Of a stretch of DNA of 50,738 bases, positions 32,407 through 41,064 are shown piece by piece. The translations under genes were made by a program, and so were the position numbers. Source of the stretch: Ruminococcaceae bacterium UBA6434 (GTDB lineage Bacteria; Bacillota; Clostridia; Oscillospirales; Acutalibacteraceae); contig DJOQ01000051.1 in NCBI GenBank assembly GCA_002437245.1, positions 1-50,738 of the forward strand, written 5' to 3'. The notes below the pieces were generated by a model. It searched no databases, was not told the DNA's origin, and was given only the letters and a program-made list of their open reading frames with translations. Position 1 is the stretch's first letter. The number at the start of each line of letters is the position of its first letter.

Positions 32407-33636
32407 TTATTTCGTATTTTGTTTTCTGAGAATTGTTCCGGGGGCAAATTTTAAATCGGAGCGTATTTTAAATTTCATCATAGCCCGAGGCGTGCTGTCT
32501 ATGGGCTCGCCGTTTTCATCAAAGAGCTCCTCCGCCGTAAACGTTTGCGGCTTTTTGCCCGGCTCAAGGCTCTCAAGCAATTCTCCCTTAAAAAATTTGT
32601 TACGCTGTTCGCAGTAAATAAAGCCGTCAATGCAATTTTCGACAACCGCCGTAACATCCCATTCGCGGCGGTAACCGCCCTCAAAACTGATATTCGCTTT
32701 TTCGTGCGGCGAATCGAAATAGAAGCCCGTGCAGTAGTCGCGGTAGCTTACTTTGCGTACTTCGTCAAGTATCCACTCGGGTAAAACGAAGCTGCCCGAC
32801 TCGCTGCTCATATAAGCGTCAATTGCCGCTCTGTAGGCATTTGTTATAACCGCCGTATAATATGCGGATTTTGCTCTGCCCTCTATTTTAAAGCTGTCGA
32901 TTCCGGCATTTATAAGCTCCGGAATGTGTTCTATCATACACATATCCTCGGAGTTTAATATATACGTGCCGTCCTCTTCTTCGTTTATCGGGAAATATCT
33001 GCCCTCGCGCGTTTTTTCCATAAGCGCATACTGCCAGCGGCACGGCTGAGCACATTCGCCGCGGTTTGCGTCGCGACCTGTCAGATAGTTTGACAAAAGA
33101 CATCTGCCCGAAAACGACATACACATACTGCCGTGTACAAAGCACTCGATTTGCAGCTCTTTCGGGGTTTTGGCTCTTATCTCGGCAATCTCGGAGAGAG
33201 AGAGCTCGCGCGCCGTAACTATTCGCTCGGCACCCATATTATAAAACTCGTTTGCCGTGAGGTAATTTACTATGCCCGCCTGCGTGGAAACGTGCAGCGG
33301 TACCGACGGCGCATACTTTTTGCAGTATGCCATAGTGCCTATATCGGCTGCAATATATGCATCCACCCCGGCATTTGCCGTCACCTCTATAAAGTCCGGC
33401 AAAAGCGGTATCTCGCTGTTTCGCGGAAGCGTATTCAGCGTGAGGTAAATTTTAACGCCCTTATCATGCGCTTTTTTTACCGCTTTTATAAGATCCTCTT
33501 CGGGAAAATTTTGCGGACCTGCGCGCATACCGAATGAACTGCCGGCAAGGTAGACGGCGCCCGCTCCGAAGCGCAAAGCCGCCTCAAAGCGTTCAAAATC
33601 GCCTGCCGGACTTAGTAATTCGGGTCGTTTTTTCAT
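32407..33636 (-). CDS. U32-family protein, probable tRNA/RNA hydroxylase component (TrhP-like)
   Basis: 409 residues. The family core is clear: ELLSPAGDFERFEAAL near the N-terminus, ECFVHGSMCMSFSGRCLLS and RDANRGECAQPCRW (about 160-205) with the conserved cysteines, and KIEGRAKSAYYTAVIT. Members once called collagenases are now known to hydroxylate nucleic acids; TrhP acts on U34 of tRNA with an Fe-S cluster. The neighbour mltG is also next to the U32 genes in Bacillus (yrrL-yrrN-yrrO), which supports the TrhP reading. Exact substrate not proven. Confidence 0.9.
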   Translation of the reverse strand: MKKRPELLSPAGDFERFEAALRFGAGAVYLAGSSFGMRAGPQNFPEEDLIKAVKKAHDKGVKIYLTLNTLPRNSEIPLLPDFIEVTANAGVDAYIAADIGTMAYCKKYAPSVPLHVSTQAGIVNYLTANEFYNMGAERIVTARELSLSEIAEIRAKTPKELQIECFVHGSMCMSFSGRCLLSNYLTGRDANRGECAQPCRWQYALMEKTREGRYFPINEEEDGTYILNSEDMCMIEHIPELINAGIDSFKIEGRAKSAYYTAVITNAYRAAIDAYMSSESGSFVLPEWILDEVRKVSYRDYCTGFYFDSPHEKANISFEGGYRREWDVTAVVENCIDGFIYCEQRNKFFKGELLESLEPGKKPQTFTAEELFDENGEPIDSTPRAMMKFKIRSDLKFAPGTILRKQNTK

Positions 33637-33653
33637 ATTGCTCCTCTGGTAAG

Positions 33654-35276
33654 TTACTGCGAAGTTGATTTTGCCGATTTTTGGTTGGCTTGGAGTATGG
33701 CAATATTATTTGCCTGACGCTCCGAATCGTTTTTCGCAAGATAAATCTTCTTATTGTTGTCGTGTGCGAAGAAGTAGTAATCGGTCTTTGCGGGATTCAG
33801 CGCCGCGTTTATTGAGTCGTCGCCGGGGTTGCAGATAGCGCCCACGGGCAAGCCCTCGCACTTATATGTGCTGTAACGCGAGGTGTAGGAAGCGAGTTCC
33901 GTAGCGTTTGTAACATTCTTCGCAATATAATCGTTAATATAGTCCGCCGTGGAGTCGCACTGAAGCGACGGATAAAGCCCCGGCTTATTGAGACGGTTGT
34001 GAAGTACCGACGAGACAAGCGGCATCTGCGTCGCATCGGCAGCCTCTTTTTCTATAATGGAGGCAAGCTTTATTATATCGTCAACCGACATATTGAGCGC
34101 GTCGGCTTTTTTCTGATAATCATCCGTCCACTTTTTCTGGAAGTTGTTAAGGAAAGTCCTTATAACGCTCGAGGCGTTTTCACCCTTATAGAAATCATAC
34201 GTATCGGGGTAGAGATAACCCTCAAGGCTCCTGTAACGTTGCTCTTTATTCGGTTCATTCTTAATAAAGGTGTATTCGCTGCTGAAGTCAACCTCTCTCA
34301 TGGCCTTATAGATGGCGTCGGCGGAGCAGACCTCATATTTTTCGAGCTTTTCGACTATCTGGTCTACCGTATAGCCCTCGGGGAACGAAAGCCGCACGGT
34401 TTCGCCCGTGGACGGAGGTGATTTAAAAGTCGAAAGCATTTTTTCAACGCCCATCGACTTCGTTATATAGTAAATGCCCGACATATAGTTGTCGTCGCGG
34501 TATTTCATTATCTTTGCAAACATCTTGCAAAAATGCTTGTGCTTTATAAGCCCGTTGTCTTTTAATATATTTATAACGTCGCTCGTGTTGGTCTCGGCGG
34601 GGATTGTAACGGACACAACGGTTTCGCTGTCGCGGTGTATTGCCAAAACGTCGTTCATACAGCTTATGAGATACGAGGACAGACAAATTGCGCATACAAC
34701 GCAAACTGCTATTGTTATCCACGTTTTTTTGTTTCTTACAAAATACGCGGCAATCCTCACGGCAATTTCTTTTTCGTTGCCCTTTATCCCTTTTATCGGG
34801 GGTCTTTTATGAGAGGCGCCCTGTCTTGCGTTTTCAGTTTCAGGCATATATCCGCGTGACGTATTGCCGAAAGAGGCGGCATTTCCGCCGCTTCTGCCGC
34901 CGCGCGTAATTATCGGTCCGAATTCATCGTCGTAGCTTATGCCGCGCGACGCCGTACCGGTTTTTTCGGGCGGTCTTTTATGAATTTTGTGCTTTTCTGT
35001 CGGTCTTTTGTGAGCATTGTGGGCGTTATGCCTTTCCGGCACATCGGCACTGTGATGTATGGGCATATCGCGTCTGACAGGCGGTCTTTTTTGCGGAGCG
35101 TCGGTAAACTCGGAGTCAAGGTCTTTTATTTCGAGCTTAAAAGGCTTTTTGCCGCTCTTACGGTTTCTTTCAACCATATTTTTGAGTTCGGGTCTTTTCT
35201 GCTCGTCTTCCTCACGCGCATAAATATCCAAAAGGTCTTTATACGAATCCTCCGGAGATCTTTTATTGTCATCCAT
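33654..35276 (-). CDS. mltG: Endolytic murein transglycosylase MltG with a long KRPP-repeat cytoplasmic region
   Basis: The ATG at 35276 has AAAGGAGGAG upstream; the earlier ATG at 35294 overlaps it. 540 residues: a disordered basic cytoplasmic part (1-185), one membrane helix (about 190-212), then the YceG/MltG domain. The catalytic glutamate is in LASIIEKEA, followed by VLHNRL and LQCDSTADYI. MltG cuts nascent glycan strands and sets their length. The cytoplasmic part has repeated KRPP-type motifs (QKRPPVRR, HKRPTEKH, HKRPPEKT, HKRPPIKG). The gene follows 5-formyl-THF cyclo-ligase. Confidence 0.93.
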   Translation of the reverse strand: MDDNKRSPEDSYKDLLDIYAREEDEQKRPELKNMVERNRKSGKKPFKLEIKDLDSEFTDAPQKRPPVRRDMPIHHSADVPERHNAHNAHKRPTEKHKIHKRPPEKTGTASRGISYDDEFGPIITRGGRSGGNAASFGNTSRGYMPETENARQGASHKRPPIKGIKGNEKEIAVRIAAYFVRNKKTWITIAVCVVCAICLSSYLISCMNDVLAIHRDSETVVSVTIPAETNTSDVINILKDNGLIKHKHFCKMFAKIMKYRDDNYMSGIYYITKSMGVEKMLSTFKSPPSTGETVRLSFPEGYTVDQIVEKLEKYEVCSADAIYKAMREVDFSSEYTFIKNEPNKEQRYRSLEGYLYPDTYDFYKGENASSVIRTFLNNFQKKWTDDYQKKADALNMSVDDIIKLASIIEKEAADATQMPLVSSVLHNRLNKPGLYPSLQCDSTADYINDYIAKNVTNATELASYTSRYSTYKCEGLPVGAICNPGDDSINAALNPAKTDYYFFAHDNNKKIYLAKNDSERQANNIAILQANQKSAKSTSQ

Positions 35277-35293
35277 GGGCGCTCCTCCTTTCA

Positions 35294-35866
35294 TTAAACT
35301 CTGTGTACTGTCTTATCCGAAACGATTATGTCGGATTTAATATCATAGCTGTCGTGCGGAATTCTTCCTACTATCTGCTCTTCATAAACAAGGCCTATTT
35401 TGGTGCCCGAAAACGACTTTAAAAACCTGTCGTAGTAGCCTTTTCCGAAGCCTATGCGGTATCCGTCCTCGGAGAACACAAGAGCCGGCACTATGCATAT
35501 ACCGCCGTCAAACGAGGTCATAATTTCGCATGACGGGTTCGGCTCCATTATGCCGAACGCCCCGGGTTCAAGGTCAAAAAACGAGTCTATACGGCAAAAC
35601 TCCATATGCCCGAAAGCGTCAAGGCACCTCGGCACGGCAACGGTTTTGCCCGAAAGCACCGCCTGTTTAATTATACACGATGTGTCAACCTCGCGTGAAG
35701 ACGACACATAGCACAAAACTGTTTTCGCATTTTTAAATTCGCTGAGGGCAAACAAGTTGTCCGTAACGGATTTGTCAAGTCTCGCCTTTTCTTCCGGCAG
35801 AAGCGACTCTCTGTACTCTTTGGCGCGCCTTCTTAAATACGCTTTATCCTCACTTTGAGCCGTCAT
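35294..35866 (-). CDS. 5-formyltetrahydrofolate cyclo-ligase
   Basis: This enzyme converts 5-formyl-THF to 5,10-methenyl-THF using ATP. About 190 residues from the ATG at 35866 (a GTG at 35875 that overlaps the previous stop is the alternative). Motifs: basic N-terminus (LRRRAKEYRESL), VLCYVSSSREVDT, and the phosphate-binding GYRIGFGKGYYDRFL with VPALVFSEDG before it. It sits between the DJ-1 and mltG genes with almost no spacing. Confidence 0.93.
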   Translation of the reverse strand: MTAQSEDKAYLRRRAKEYRESLLPEEKARLDKSVTDNLFALSEFKNAKTVLCYVSSSREVDTSCIIKQAVLSGKTVAVPRCLDAFGHMEFCRIDSFFDLEPGAFGIMEPNPSCEIMTSFDGGICIVPALVFSEDGYRIGFGKGYYDRFLKSFSGTKIGLVYEEQIVGRIPHDSYDIKSDIIVSDKTVHRV

Positions 35867-35871
35867 TTTTA

Positions 35872-36414
35872 TCACTCGCTTTGAACAGAAGATTTTATGT
35901 TTTCGGCAACGTCACTGCCGCAAAGCGCCTCGGCTATTTTAAGTCCGAATTCGAGAGCCACACCCATTCCGCGCGCGGTTATTATGTTTCCGTCGCGCTC
36001 TACTGGCGCGCCCGTGGCAACAGCGCCGTAAAGGTCTTTTTCAAAGCCGGGGAAGCAGGTTGCGGTTTTGCCGCTTAACAGATTTTTATGGCCGAGCACC
36101 GACGGCGCCGCGCAAATGGCGCAGATAAGCTTTCCGTCTTTTGAAGCACGGTCGATAAATTCATTTACCCTTTCCGACTTTTCAAGATTTAAAGTGCCCG
36201 GCATACCGCCCGGCAAAACAACCGCCTCAATATCTTCACCCGGAAGAACCTGTGAAGTGTCGGCGTCGCAGGTGATTGCGATGTTGTGAGACGAAACTAT
36301 TGTTTTTTTACCGACGCCTACGACCTTAACGTCTTTTTTTGCCCTTCTGAGCACATCGACAGGGGTGAGAGCTTCTATCTCTTCACAGCCGTCCGCAAGA
36401 AAAACATAAATCAT
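35872..36414 (-). CDS. DJ-1/PfpI-family protein
   Basis: 180 residues from the ATG at 36414 (the upstream ATG at 36444 lacks support). Typical DJ-1/YajL features: MIYVFLADGCEEIEAL at the start with the conserved Glu, VLPGGMPGT, and the nucleophile elbow ICAICAAPSVLG with the reactive cysteine in AICAAP (about residue 101). Proposed roles of the family include glyoxalase/deglycase activity and redox protection; the substrate here is unknown. It overlaps the next gene by up to 4 bases. Confidence 0.9.
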   Translation of the reverse strand: MIYVFLADGCEEIEALTPVDVLRRAKKDVKVVGVGKKTIVSSHNIAITCDADTSQVLPGEDIEAVVLPGGMPGTLNLEKSERVNEFIDRASKDGKLICAICAAPSVLGHKNLLSGKTATCFPGFEKDLYGAVATGAPVERDGNIITARGMGVALEFGLKIAEALCGSDVAENIKSSVQSE

Positions 36415-36460
36415 TTTTTCTACCGCCGCACGGGAATGCGGCAATCCTTTCTTTAAGTCT

Positions 36461-37294
36461 TCAATTCAGCGTTATCCCTATATACACGCTGTCATTTATC
36501 CTCTCGCCGTTGATATTTTTTATCATACCGACGGCGGTGCGTTTGCAATTTTTTAATTCGGCGGCTTTTTCCTCGGGCACAGAGACAAAAAACGTATTTT
36601 CGCCCGTTTTTTTCAAAACGTCCAAAACGTTTTCATATGTTCCGTCGCAAAGAAGCTCCGTGACAAAAACGCCGCTTTCAGCCGGACTGTACGAGACATA
36701 AAAATCGTCTCCGAAAACTATTTTGCCGTCGTCGCCGAGAAATTCCGAAAACAGTTCTATTTCGTTTTCTCGCCACACAACGCGGTTTACGCCTTTTAAA
36801 AGCTCTTCTCTTTTAAGAGCCGCCTTTTTTATATCCGACGGCTCGGCGCCTTTAATGTCGAGCGGCGCACCGCCTGTCAATTTCAAGACGGTTTTTTCGG
36901 CACAGACGGCTTTATAAAAGCCGAATTTTTCGTAGTAATCAAAAAGGTGCTCCGACGCCGGAACCAAAAACAGATAATCCGCTTTTCTGTCGGCGGCAAG
37001 CGAGGCGGCAAATTCCAGCACCGAACCCATTATGCCGCGTTTTCTGTATTTTTTTGCGGTAGCGGCGGCGTAAATATAGTACGACGGATATTCTCTTCCC
37101 GCGATTGAAAGCTTTTCCGGAAGCAAAAATAGCTGAGACACAACCTCCTGCCCCTCGGTGCAGATAACCGCATTTTCATAAGAAAAGCTGTTTTTAAAAA
37201 ACATATCAATCGTTTCATTATCGTCGCCGAAGCACTCCTGCCACAGCGAATACATCTTTTTCTTGTATTTCGGTGAAGAAAGCCGAATTTCCAT
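36461..37294 (-). CDS. GNAT-family N-acetyltransferase
   Basis: 277 residues. The N-terminal half has the acetyl-CoA pyrophosphate-binding pattern KKYRKRGIMGSVLEFA (about 82-97), preceded by the YIYAAAT beta strand and followed by FLVPASEHLFDYYEKFGF, as in Eis-like acetyltransferases. The C-terminal half (about 140-277) probably forms a second GNAT-like or sterol-carrier-like domain. It is 3 bases after the DUF2156 gene on the same strand. Both are acyl- or aminoacyl-transferase-type proteins. Confidence 0.8.
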   Translation of the reverse strand: MEIRLSSPKYKKKMYSLWQECFGDDNETIDMFFKNSFSYENAVICTEGQEVVSQLFLLPEKLSIAGREYPSYYIYAAATAKKYRKRGIMGSVLEFAASLAADRKADYLFLVPASEHLFDYYEKFGFYKAVCAEKTVLKLTGGAPLDIKGAEPSDIKKAALKREELLKGVNRVVWRENEIELFSEFLGDDGKIVFGDDFYVSYSPAESGVFVTELLCDGTYENVLDVLKKTGENTFFVSVPEEKAAELKNCKRTAVGMIKNINGERINDSVYIGITLN

Positions 37295-37297
37295 AAC

Positions 37298-38188
37298 TTA
37301 TCCCTTATAAAAGGCGCGGTACTTCTGCAAAAGTATCTCCGGGTAATACGAGAGCTTTGCCTTACGAAGACCCTCGCTGCCCGTGTCGTCCTCACGGTTT
37401 ATAAATTTATAATTAGCAAGCATATTAGCCGCAAATTCGCGGTTTATCGTCGGGTAAGCTCCGCGAACCGAAGCATACGCTTTTTCTATATGTGTACAAA
37501 AAGCCGAGCTGTTCAGCTCTTCGCCGAGAGTATAAGCCACAACCTCGCCGTCGGCATATAAAACCCCGCCTTTGAATCCGAGCTCATCAAAATTCGAGAA
37601 CGCGCGCTTTATGGCCTCAAGCTCGTTATCTATTTCATTAGGGTCCTTTTCACGGTTTAAGGACTCCCATTTTTTGTTCATCTCAAGGCAGGATTGCATA
37701 TTGCCGTCGTTTATCGGCTCAAAATGCCAATCGTGATTATTTTTAAAGTAAGATATATGGTTACGCTTGCCGTGGTATTTCCTTCCGGCAAGGTCAATAA
37801 GATCGGTGGTGTTGTAAATGTAATCGGCAAATTTCCTCATCTCGGTAAACTCAAACTTTCCGGGCATCATATCTTCGAGCTCACGGACATTTGACGGAGT
37901 GAGGCAGTACATGGTAAAACGCGCGCCGTCGTGATTTTCGGCATAACGTATAAGCTCGTTTACGGCAGCCTTTTTATCGCCGTCGCCGCACGGGTAAAGA
38001 TACATCGGATCGCCTATACCGTCGCGTGCCAAAAACATACCGTCATACTCGCAAATCGTATTTTCATACACGGGCGCCCATATATAAAGGTTACCGAAGC
38101 AATACTCGCAAGCCATATCGCCGGAACTTTCCATTACGCCCATTACCCAAGACCTGTCCGATAATTCGGGTTTTCTGAATTCAAGCAA
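37298..38188 (-). CDS. DUF2156 (phosphatidylglycerol lysyltransferase C-terminal-like) protein
   Basis: 296 residues from a TTG at 38188, chosen because AGGAG lies 7 bases upstream and the tmk stop is just before it; the ORF could extend to 38335 only through tmk. The sequence has the double-GNAT pattern of the LPG synthase catalytic domain: YGDGDKKAAVNELIRY-like start, KYHGKRNHISYFKNNHDW, and a C-terminal REDDTGSEGLRKAKLSYYPE. The family transfers an aminoacyl group from tRNA to a lipid or peptide in MprF; soluble stand-alone members are uncharacterised. Operon with tmk and the GNAT gene. Confidence 0.85.
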   Translation of the reverse strand: MLEFRKPELSDRSWVMGVMESSGDMACEYCFGNLYIWAPVYENTICEYDGMFLARDGIGDPMYLYPCGDGDKKAAVNELIRYAENHDGARFTMYCLTPSNVRELEDMMPGKFEFTEMRKFADYIYNTTDLIDLAGRKYHGKRNHISYFKNNHDWHFEPINDGNMQSCLEMNKKWESLNREKDPNEIDNELEAIKRAFSNFDELGFKGGVLYADGEVVAYTLGEELNSSAFCTHIEKAYASVRGAYPTINREFAANMLANYKFINREDDTGSEGLRKAKLSYYPEILLQKYRAFYKG

Positions 38189-38190
38189 AA

Positions 38191-38868
38191 TTATTCTCCT
38201 AAACCAAGTTCTTTTTTTACTATATCCAATATTTCTTCGCTTATATCGGCTATAGGGCGCGGCTCGCCGTTTTCGGAGCAAACCACGGTCTCCCAGCCCA
38301 TCTTTTCCGCGGCAAATGCCGCCGCTTTTGCACACCGACGCAAATACTCGACATTTGCCTCGTGAACGTCTTTTTTCACCTCGTCGCCGCCGTAGCGCTT
38401 TGTCATAAGGCGCTGTGACACGTCAACGGGCATATCAAGATATATAATCTTATCGGGCTTCGGCACGGCAAGCTTTACATATTCGTAATCGCAGAGCCAT
38501 TTAATGTAGTCGCACCACTCGCTCTGCGGCAGTTTTACCGCCTGATGAACGGCGTTCGACGAAGTATATCTGTCGGCTAAAATGACCTTACCCGAAAGAT
38601 AATCCTCTTTCCAATGACGGCTGTAACTCGCATAGCGATCCACCGCATAAAACGATGACGCCGCATAGACGTTGACGCACGACGGGTCGTTTCCGAATTC
38701 GCCGCCGAGATACATTCTGACAAGCGTACTTGACGGGTCATCATAATCCGGCAGTTTAATTCTTTTTGTATCGACCGAAAGAGCGGCAAGGTTTTTCTGA
38801 AGAAGCTCCGTTTGAGTTGATTTACCGCTTCCGTCAAGGCCCTCAATAACTATAAGTTTGCAGGACAT
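38191..38868 (-). CDS. tmk: Thymidylate kinase-like protein
   Basis: 225 residues with a P-loop (VIEGLDGSGKSTQTELL, about 7-23), the DRY motif of thymidylate kinases (ILADRYTSSNAVHQA) and a LID-like region with basic residues (RLMTKRYGGDEVKKD). It phosphorylates dTMP to dTDP. A few segments (YSRHWKEDYLSGK) differ from the classic Tmk, so a related deoxynucleoside kinase activity is possible. The divergent neighbour is thyX, which makes dTMP, so the pair forms a thymidylate supply unit. Confidence 0.85.
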   Translation of the reverse strand: MSCKLIVIEGLDGSGKSTQTELLQKNLAALSVDTKRIKLPDYDDPSSTLVRMYLGGEFGNDPSCVNVYAASSFYAVDRYASYSRHWKEDYLSGKVILADRYTSSNAVHQAVKLPQSEWCDYIKWLCDYEYVKLAVPKPDKIIYLDMPVDVSQRLMTKRYGGDEVKKDVHEANVEYLRRCAKAAAFAAEKMGWETVVCSENGEPRPIADISEEILDIVKKELGLGE

Positions 38869-39017
38869 ACCTTTTACCCCTTTTACATATCTAATCTAAA
38901 TTATTATAGCAAACAATTACATTTTTTACAACAAAAAATGCACAATATTCCAAATTGCCTAAACCGATATAATGTGATAAAATATTACAAAATATCAAAA
39001 AGGGGCATACGCACAAA

Positions 39018-40394
39018 ATGAATCTTGATAATTTGGATTTGAATAAAAGCGGAGCATTTATAATAGGCCTTTCGGACTGCGGAGAAAAAGTAACCTCAGC
39101 CGGCGGCAGAGTATCTACGCAGGAGGGCACCGCACTCGGCATATGGCAAAAATCGCAGGACTGCGAAAAAAACGCAAAGCTTATCGACAAGGTCACGCGC
39201 TCCGGTCACAATTCGGTAGTGGAGCATACATATTTTAATCTCGCCTTTCAGAATGTCACGGCGGTTGTCGAGCAATTCGTCATCGAATTCAGACTCGCTT
39301 CATTCACCGTAAAATCACGCAGATACGTTGATTTTTCCGACGCGGGATTTTTTGTTCCCGATGATGCGGACGAAAACTACAAAAGCCATATGGCAAAGCT
39401 TTTCGGTCTGTACAGCGAATTCTGCGAAGCGGGCGTACCCAAAGAGGACGCGAGATTTCTCTTGCCGTACTGCCTTTTTTCCAACTTCTTTTGCAGCATA
39501 AACGGGCGTGAATTTTTGCACCTGTTAAAAGCCATGCTCTACGGCAGAGGCAGCAAATACCCCGAAATTGCAAAACTCGGGCGCGAATTAAAAGAGCAGG
39601 CTGAAAAACTCACTCCCGGCATAATGACGGGCTTCGACGAGCGCAGTAAAAACTATATGCCCGATAACCCCGACCTCTCGTTTATCGGTGATGTTCCGCG
39701 CCGCACAAACGGAAAGAAGGTCGAACTTCTCTCATACACGGGCGACGCCGAAAAAAATGTTCAGAGAAGCGCGCTCATCTCTTACACCAATGCGTCAACC
39801 GAGGATACAGACCGCATTTTATCGGACGGCGCGGTTGCCGATAAAATAACCTACAGCCTTGTGCACTCTTCAAGACCGAGAGCGCTTGAAGCCGCAAACT
39901 TTACTCTTCGTTTTAACGACGTTTCGCTCTCCGGAATAACTCACTTCACACGTCACAGAATGCAGAGCATAGAAATTCCCGAGCTTACAAGGACCGACAG
40001 AACGAGGCACATCGTCCCCGAATCGGTCAAAAAAGACCCGGAGCTGCTTCTTAAATATGAAAACGCATTTAAAGAAAATGCCGCCGAATACGAGAGACTT
40101 CGCGCTCTCGGCAAAAGCGAAGAAAGCCTTGTATACTATCTTCTCAGCGGCAACACACTCGATATAGTCACAACCATGAATGCCCGCGAATTACTGACAT
40201 TTATGAAGCTGCGCACCTGCTCGCGAGCTCAGTGGGAAATCAGAGCGCATGCAGTAGAGGCTCTCGAGCTTTTAAGAAAAGCCGCTCCGGGAATTTTCAA
40301 ATTCTACGGTCCGAGCTGTTTCATTTCATCTTGCCCCGAGGGCAGATTTTGCTGCGGCAGACAGGAAGAAATGCGTAAGACATTTTCAATGTAA
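39018..40394 (+). CDS. thyX: FAD-dependent thymidylate synthase, tandem ThyX fusion
   Basis: 458 residues, about twice a normal ThyX (220-260). Two ThyX-like halves are recognisable. The first (about 10-225) has HNSVVEHTYFNLAF and a degenerate signature FRLASFTVKSRRY. The second (about 235-458) has a well-kept THFTRHRMQS start followed by a changed tail (IEIPELTRTDRTR), plus NARELLTFMKLRTCSRAQWEIR. ThyX methylates dUMP with methylene-THF and NADPH using FAD. The fusion probably shares active-site residues between halves. It is divergent from tmk. Confidence 0.92.
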   Translation: MNLDNLDLNKSGAFIIGLSDCGEKVTSAGGRVSTQEGTALGIWQKSQDCEKNAKLIDKVTRSGHNSVVEHTYFNLAFQNVTAVVEQFVIEFRLASFTVKSRRYVDFSDAGFFVPDDADENYKSHMAKLFGLYSEFCEAGVPKEDARFLLPYCLFSNFFCSINGREFLHLLKAMLYGRGSKYPEIAKLGRELKEQAEKLTPGIMTGFDERSKNYMPDNPDLSFIGDVPRRTNGKKVELLSYTGDAEKNVQRSALISYTNASTEDTDRILSDGAVADKITYSLVHSSRPRALEAANFTLRFNDVSLSGITHFTRHRMQSIEIPELTRTDRTRHIVPESVKKDPELLLKYENAFKENAAEYERLRALGKSEESLVYYLLSGNTLDIVTTMNARELLTFMKLRTCSRAQWEIRAHAVEALELLRKAAPGIFKFYGPSCFISSCPEGRFCCGRQEEMRKTFSM

Positions 40395-40404
40395 AATAAA
40401 AATG

Positions 40405-40440
40405 CCGAAGCCTTGTAAATCAAAGCTTCGGTGTTTTTTT
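40405..40440. terminator. Terminator shared by thyX and the convergent metallopeptidase gene
   Basis: CCGAAGC (40405-40411) / GCTTCGG (40425-40431) with a 13-base loop, then TGTTTTTTT. The last codons of the convergent gene lie in the loop and stem. Confidence 0.88.
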
Positions 40441-40959
40441 AAGCAGCTTTTCCCTCTCCCTGTAATCCGGCATATACTTTTCCACGAGGGCGTAAAACCT
40501 TGCCGAATGGTTCTTTTCCTTAATGTGCGCAAGCTCGTGCACAACAACGTAATCGACGGCTTCCGGCGGATAAAGCATAAGCCTGAATGAAAAGCATATC
40601 GAATTTTTACCGCTGCACGAACCGAATCTCGTCGCGGCTGAGGTTATTTTTACGCTTGTCGGGTAAAGTCCCATTTTTCCGCTGTAATATTCTACGCGGC
40701 GCGGCAATTCAGCGGCGGCAAGCGCGCGAAGCTCCGACACTCTCTTTTCGTCAAGTGTTTTTTCAAGAGAAAGACGGCTCTTTTGCTTTTCGATATGCTC
40801 GTTTATCCATTTTTCATGTGATAAAACAAAGTCGTCTATCGTTTTTTGAGGGCAACCGATAGGCGCCTTTACGCTTACTTTTAAATCCTTTGTCACGGTA
40901 AGCGACAGAGTTTTTCTTTTTGACCTTTTCAACTCATAATCTGTTTTCATAAAGTTCAT
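40420..40959 (-). CDS. YgjP-type (DUF45) metallopeptidase
   Basis: 179 residues. The zinc motif HELAH in VVVHELAHIKEKNHSARFYA (about 141-160) includes the third ligand region (NHS-FY). Upstream GSCSGKNSICFSFRLMLYPP is the family signature. Members (M48/SprT-like fold, YgjP) are thought to act as metal-dependent proteases in stress or DNA repair. It is shorter at the N-terminus than many (about 230 residues). No clear ribosome binding site is visible before the ATG at 40959. It converges on thyX. Confidence 0.85.
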   Translation of the reverse strand: MNFMKTDYELKRSKRKTLSLTVTKDLKVSVKAPIGCPQKTIDDFVLSHEKWINEHIEKQKSRLSLEKTLDEKRVSELRALAAAELPRRVEYYSGKMGLYPTSVKITSAATRFGSCSGKNSICFSFRLMLYPPEAVDYVVVHELAHIKEKNHSARFYALVEKYMPDYREREKLLKKTPKL

Positions 40960-41064
40960 AATATTAAAACAATTATAATTTATATTTTAAGTGTTCCGTT
41001 TTTTCGGACAAGCATAAGTATAGCATTTTTTCTGTAAAAATCAAATATTTCGGGAGAACTTAAT

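Noticed and set aside
34444..35297. Several ORFs opposite mltG
   Set aside because: Shadow frames of the basic repeat region; no ribosome binding sites or family resemblance.
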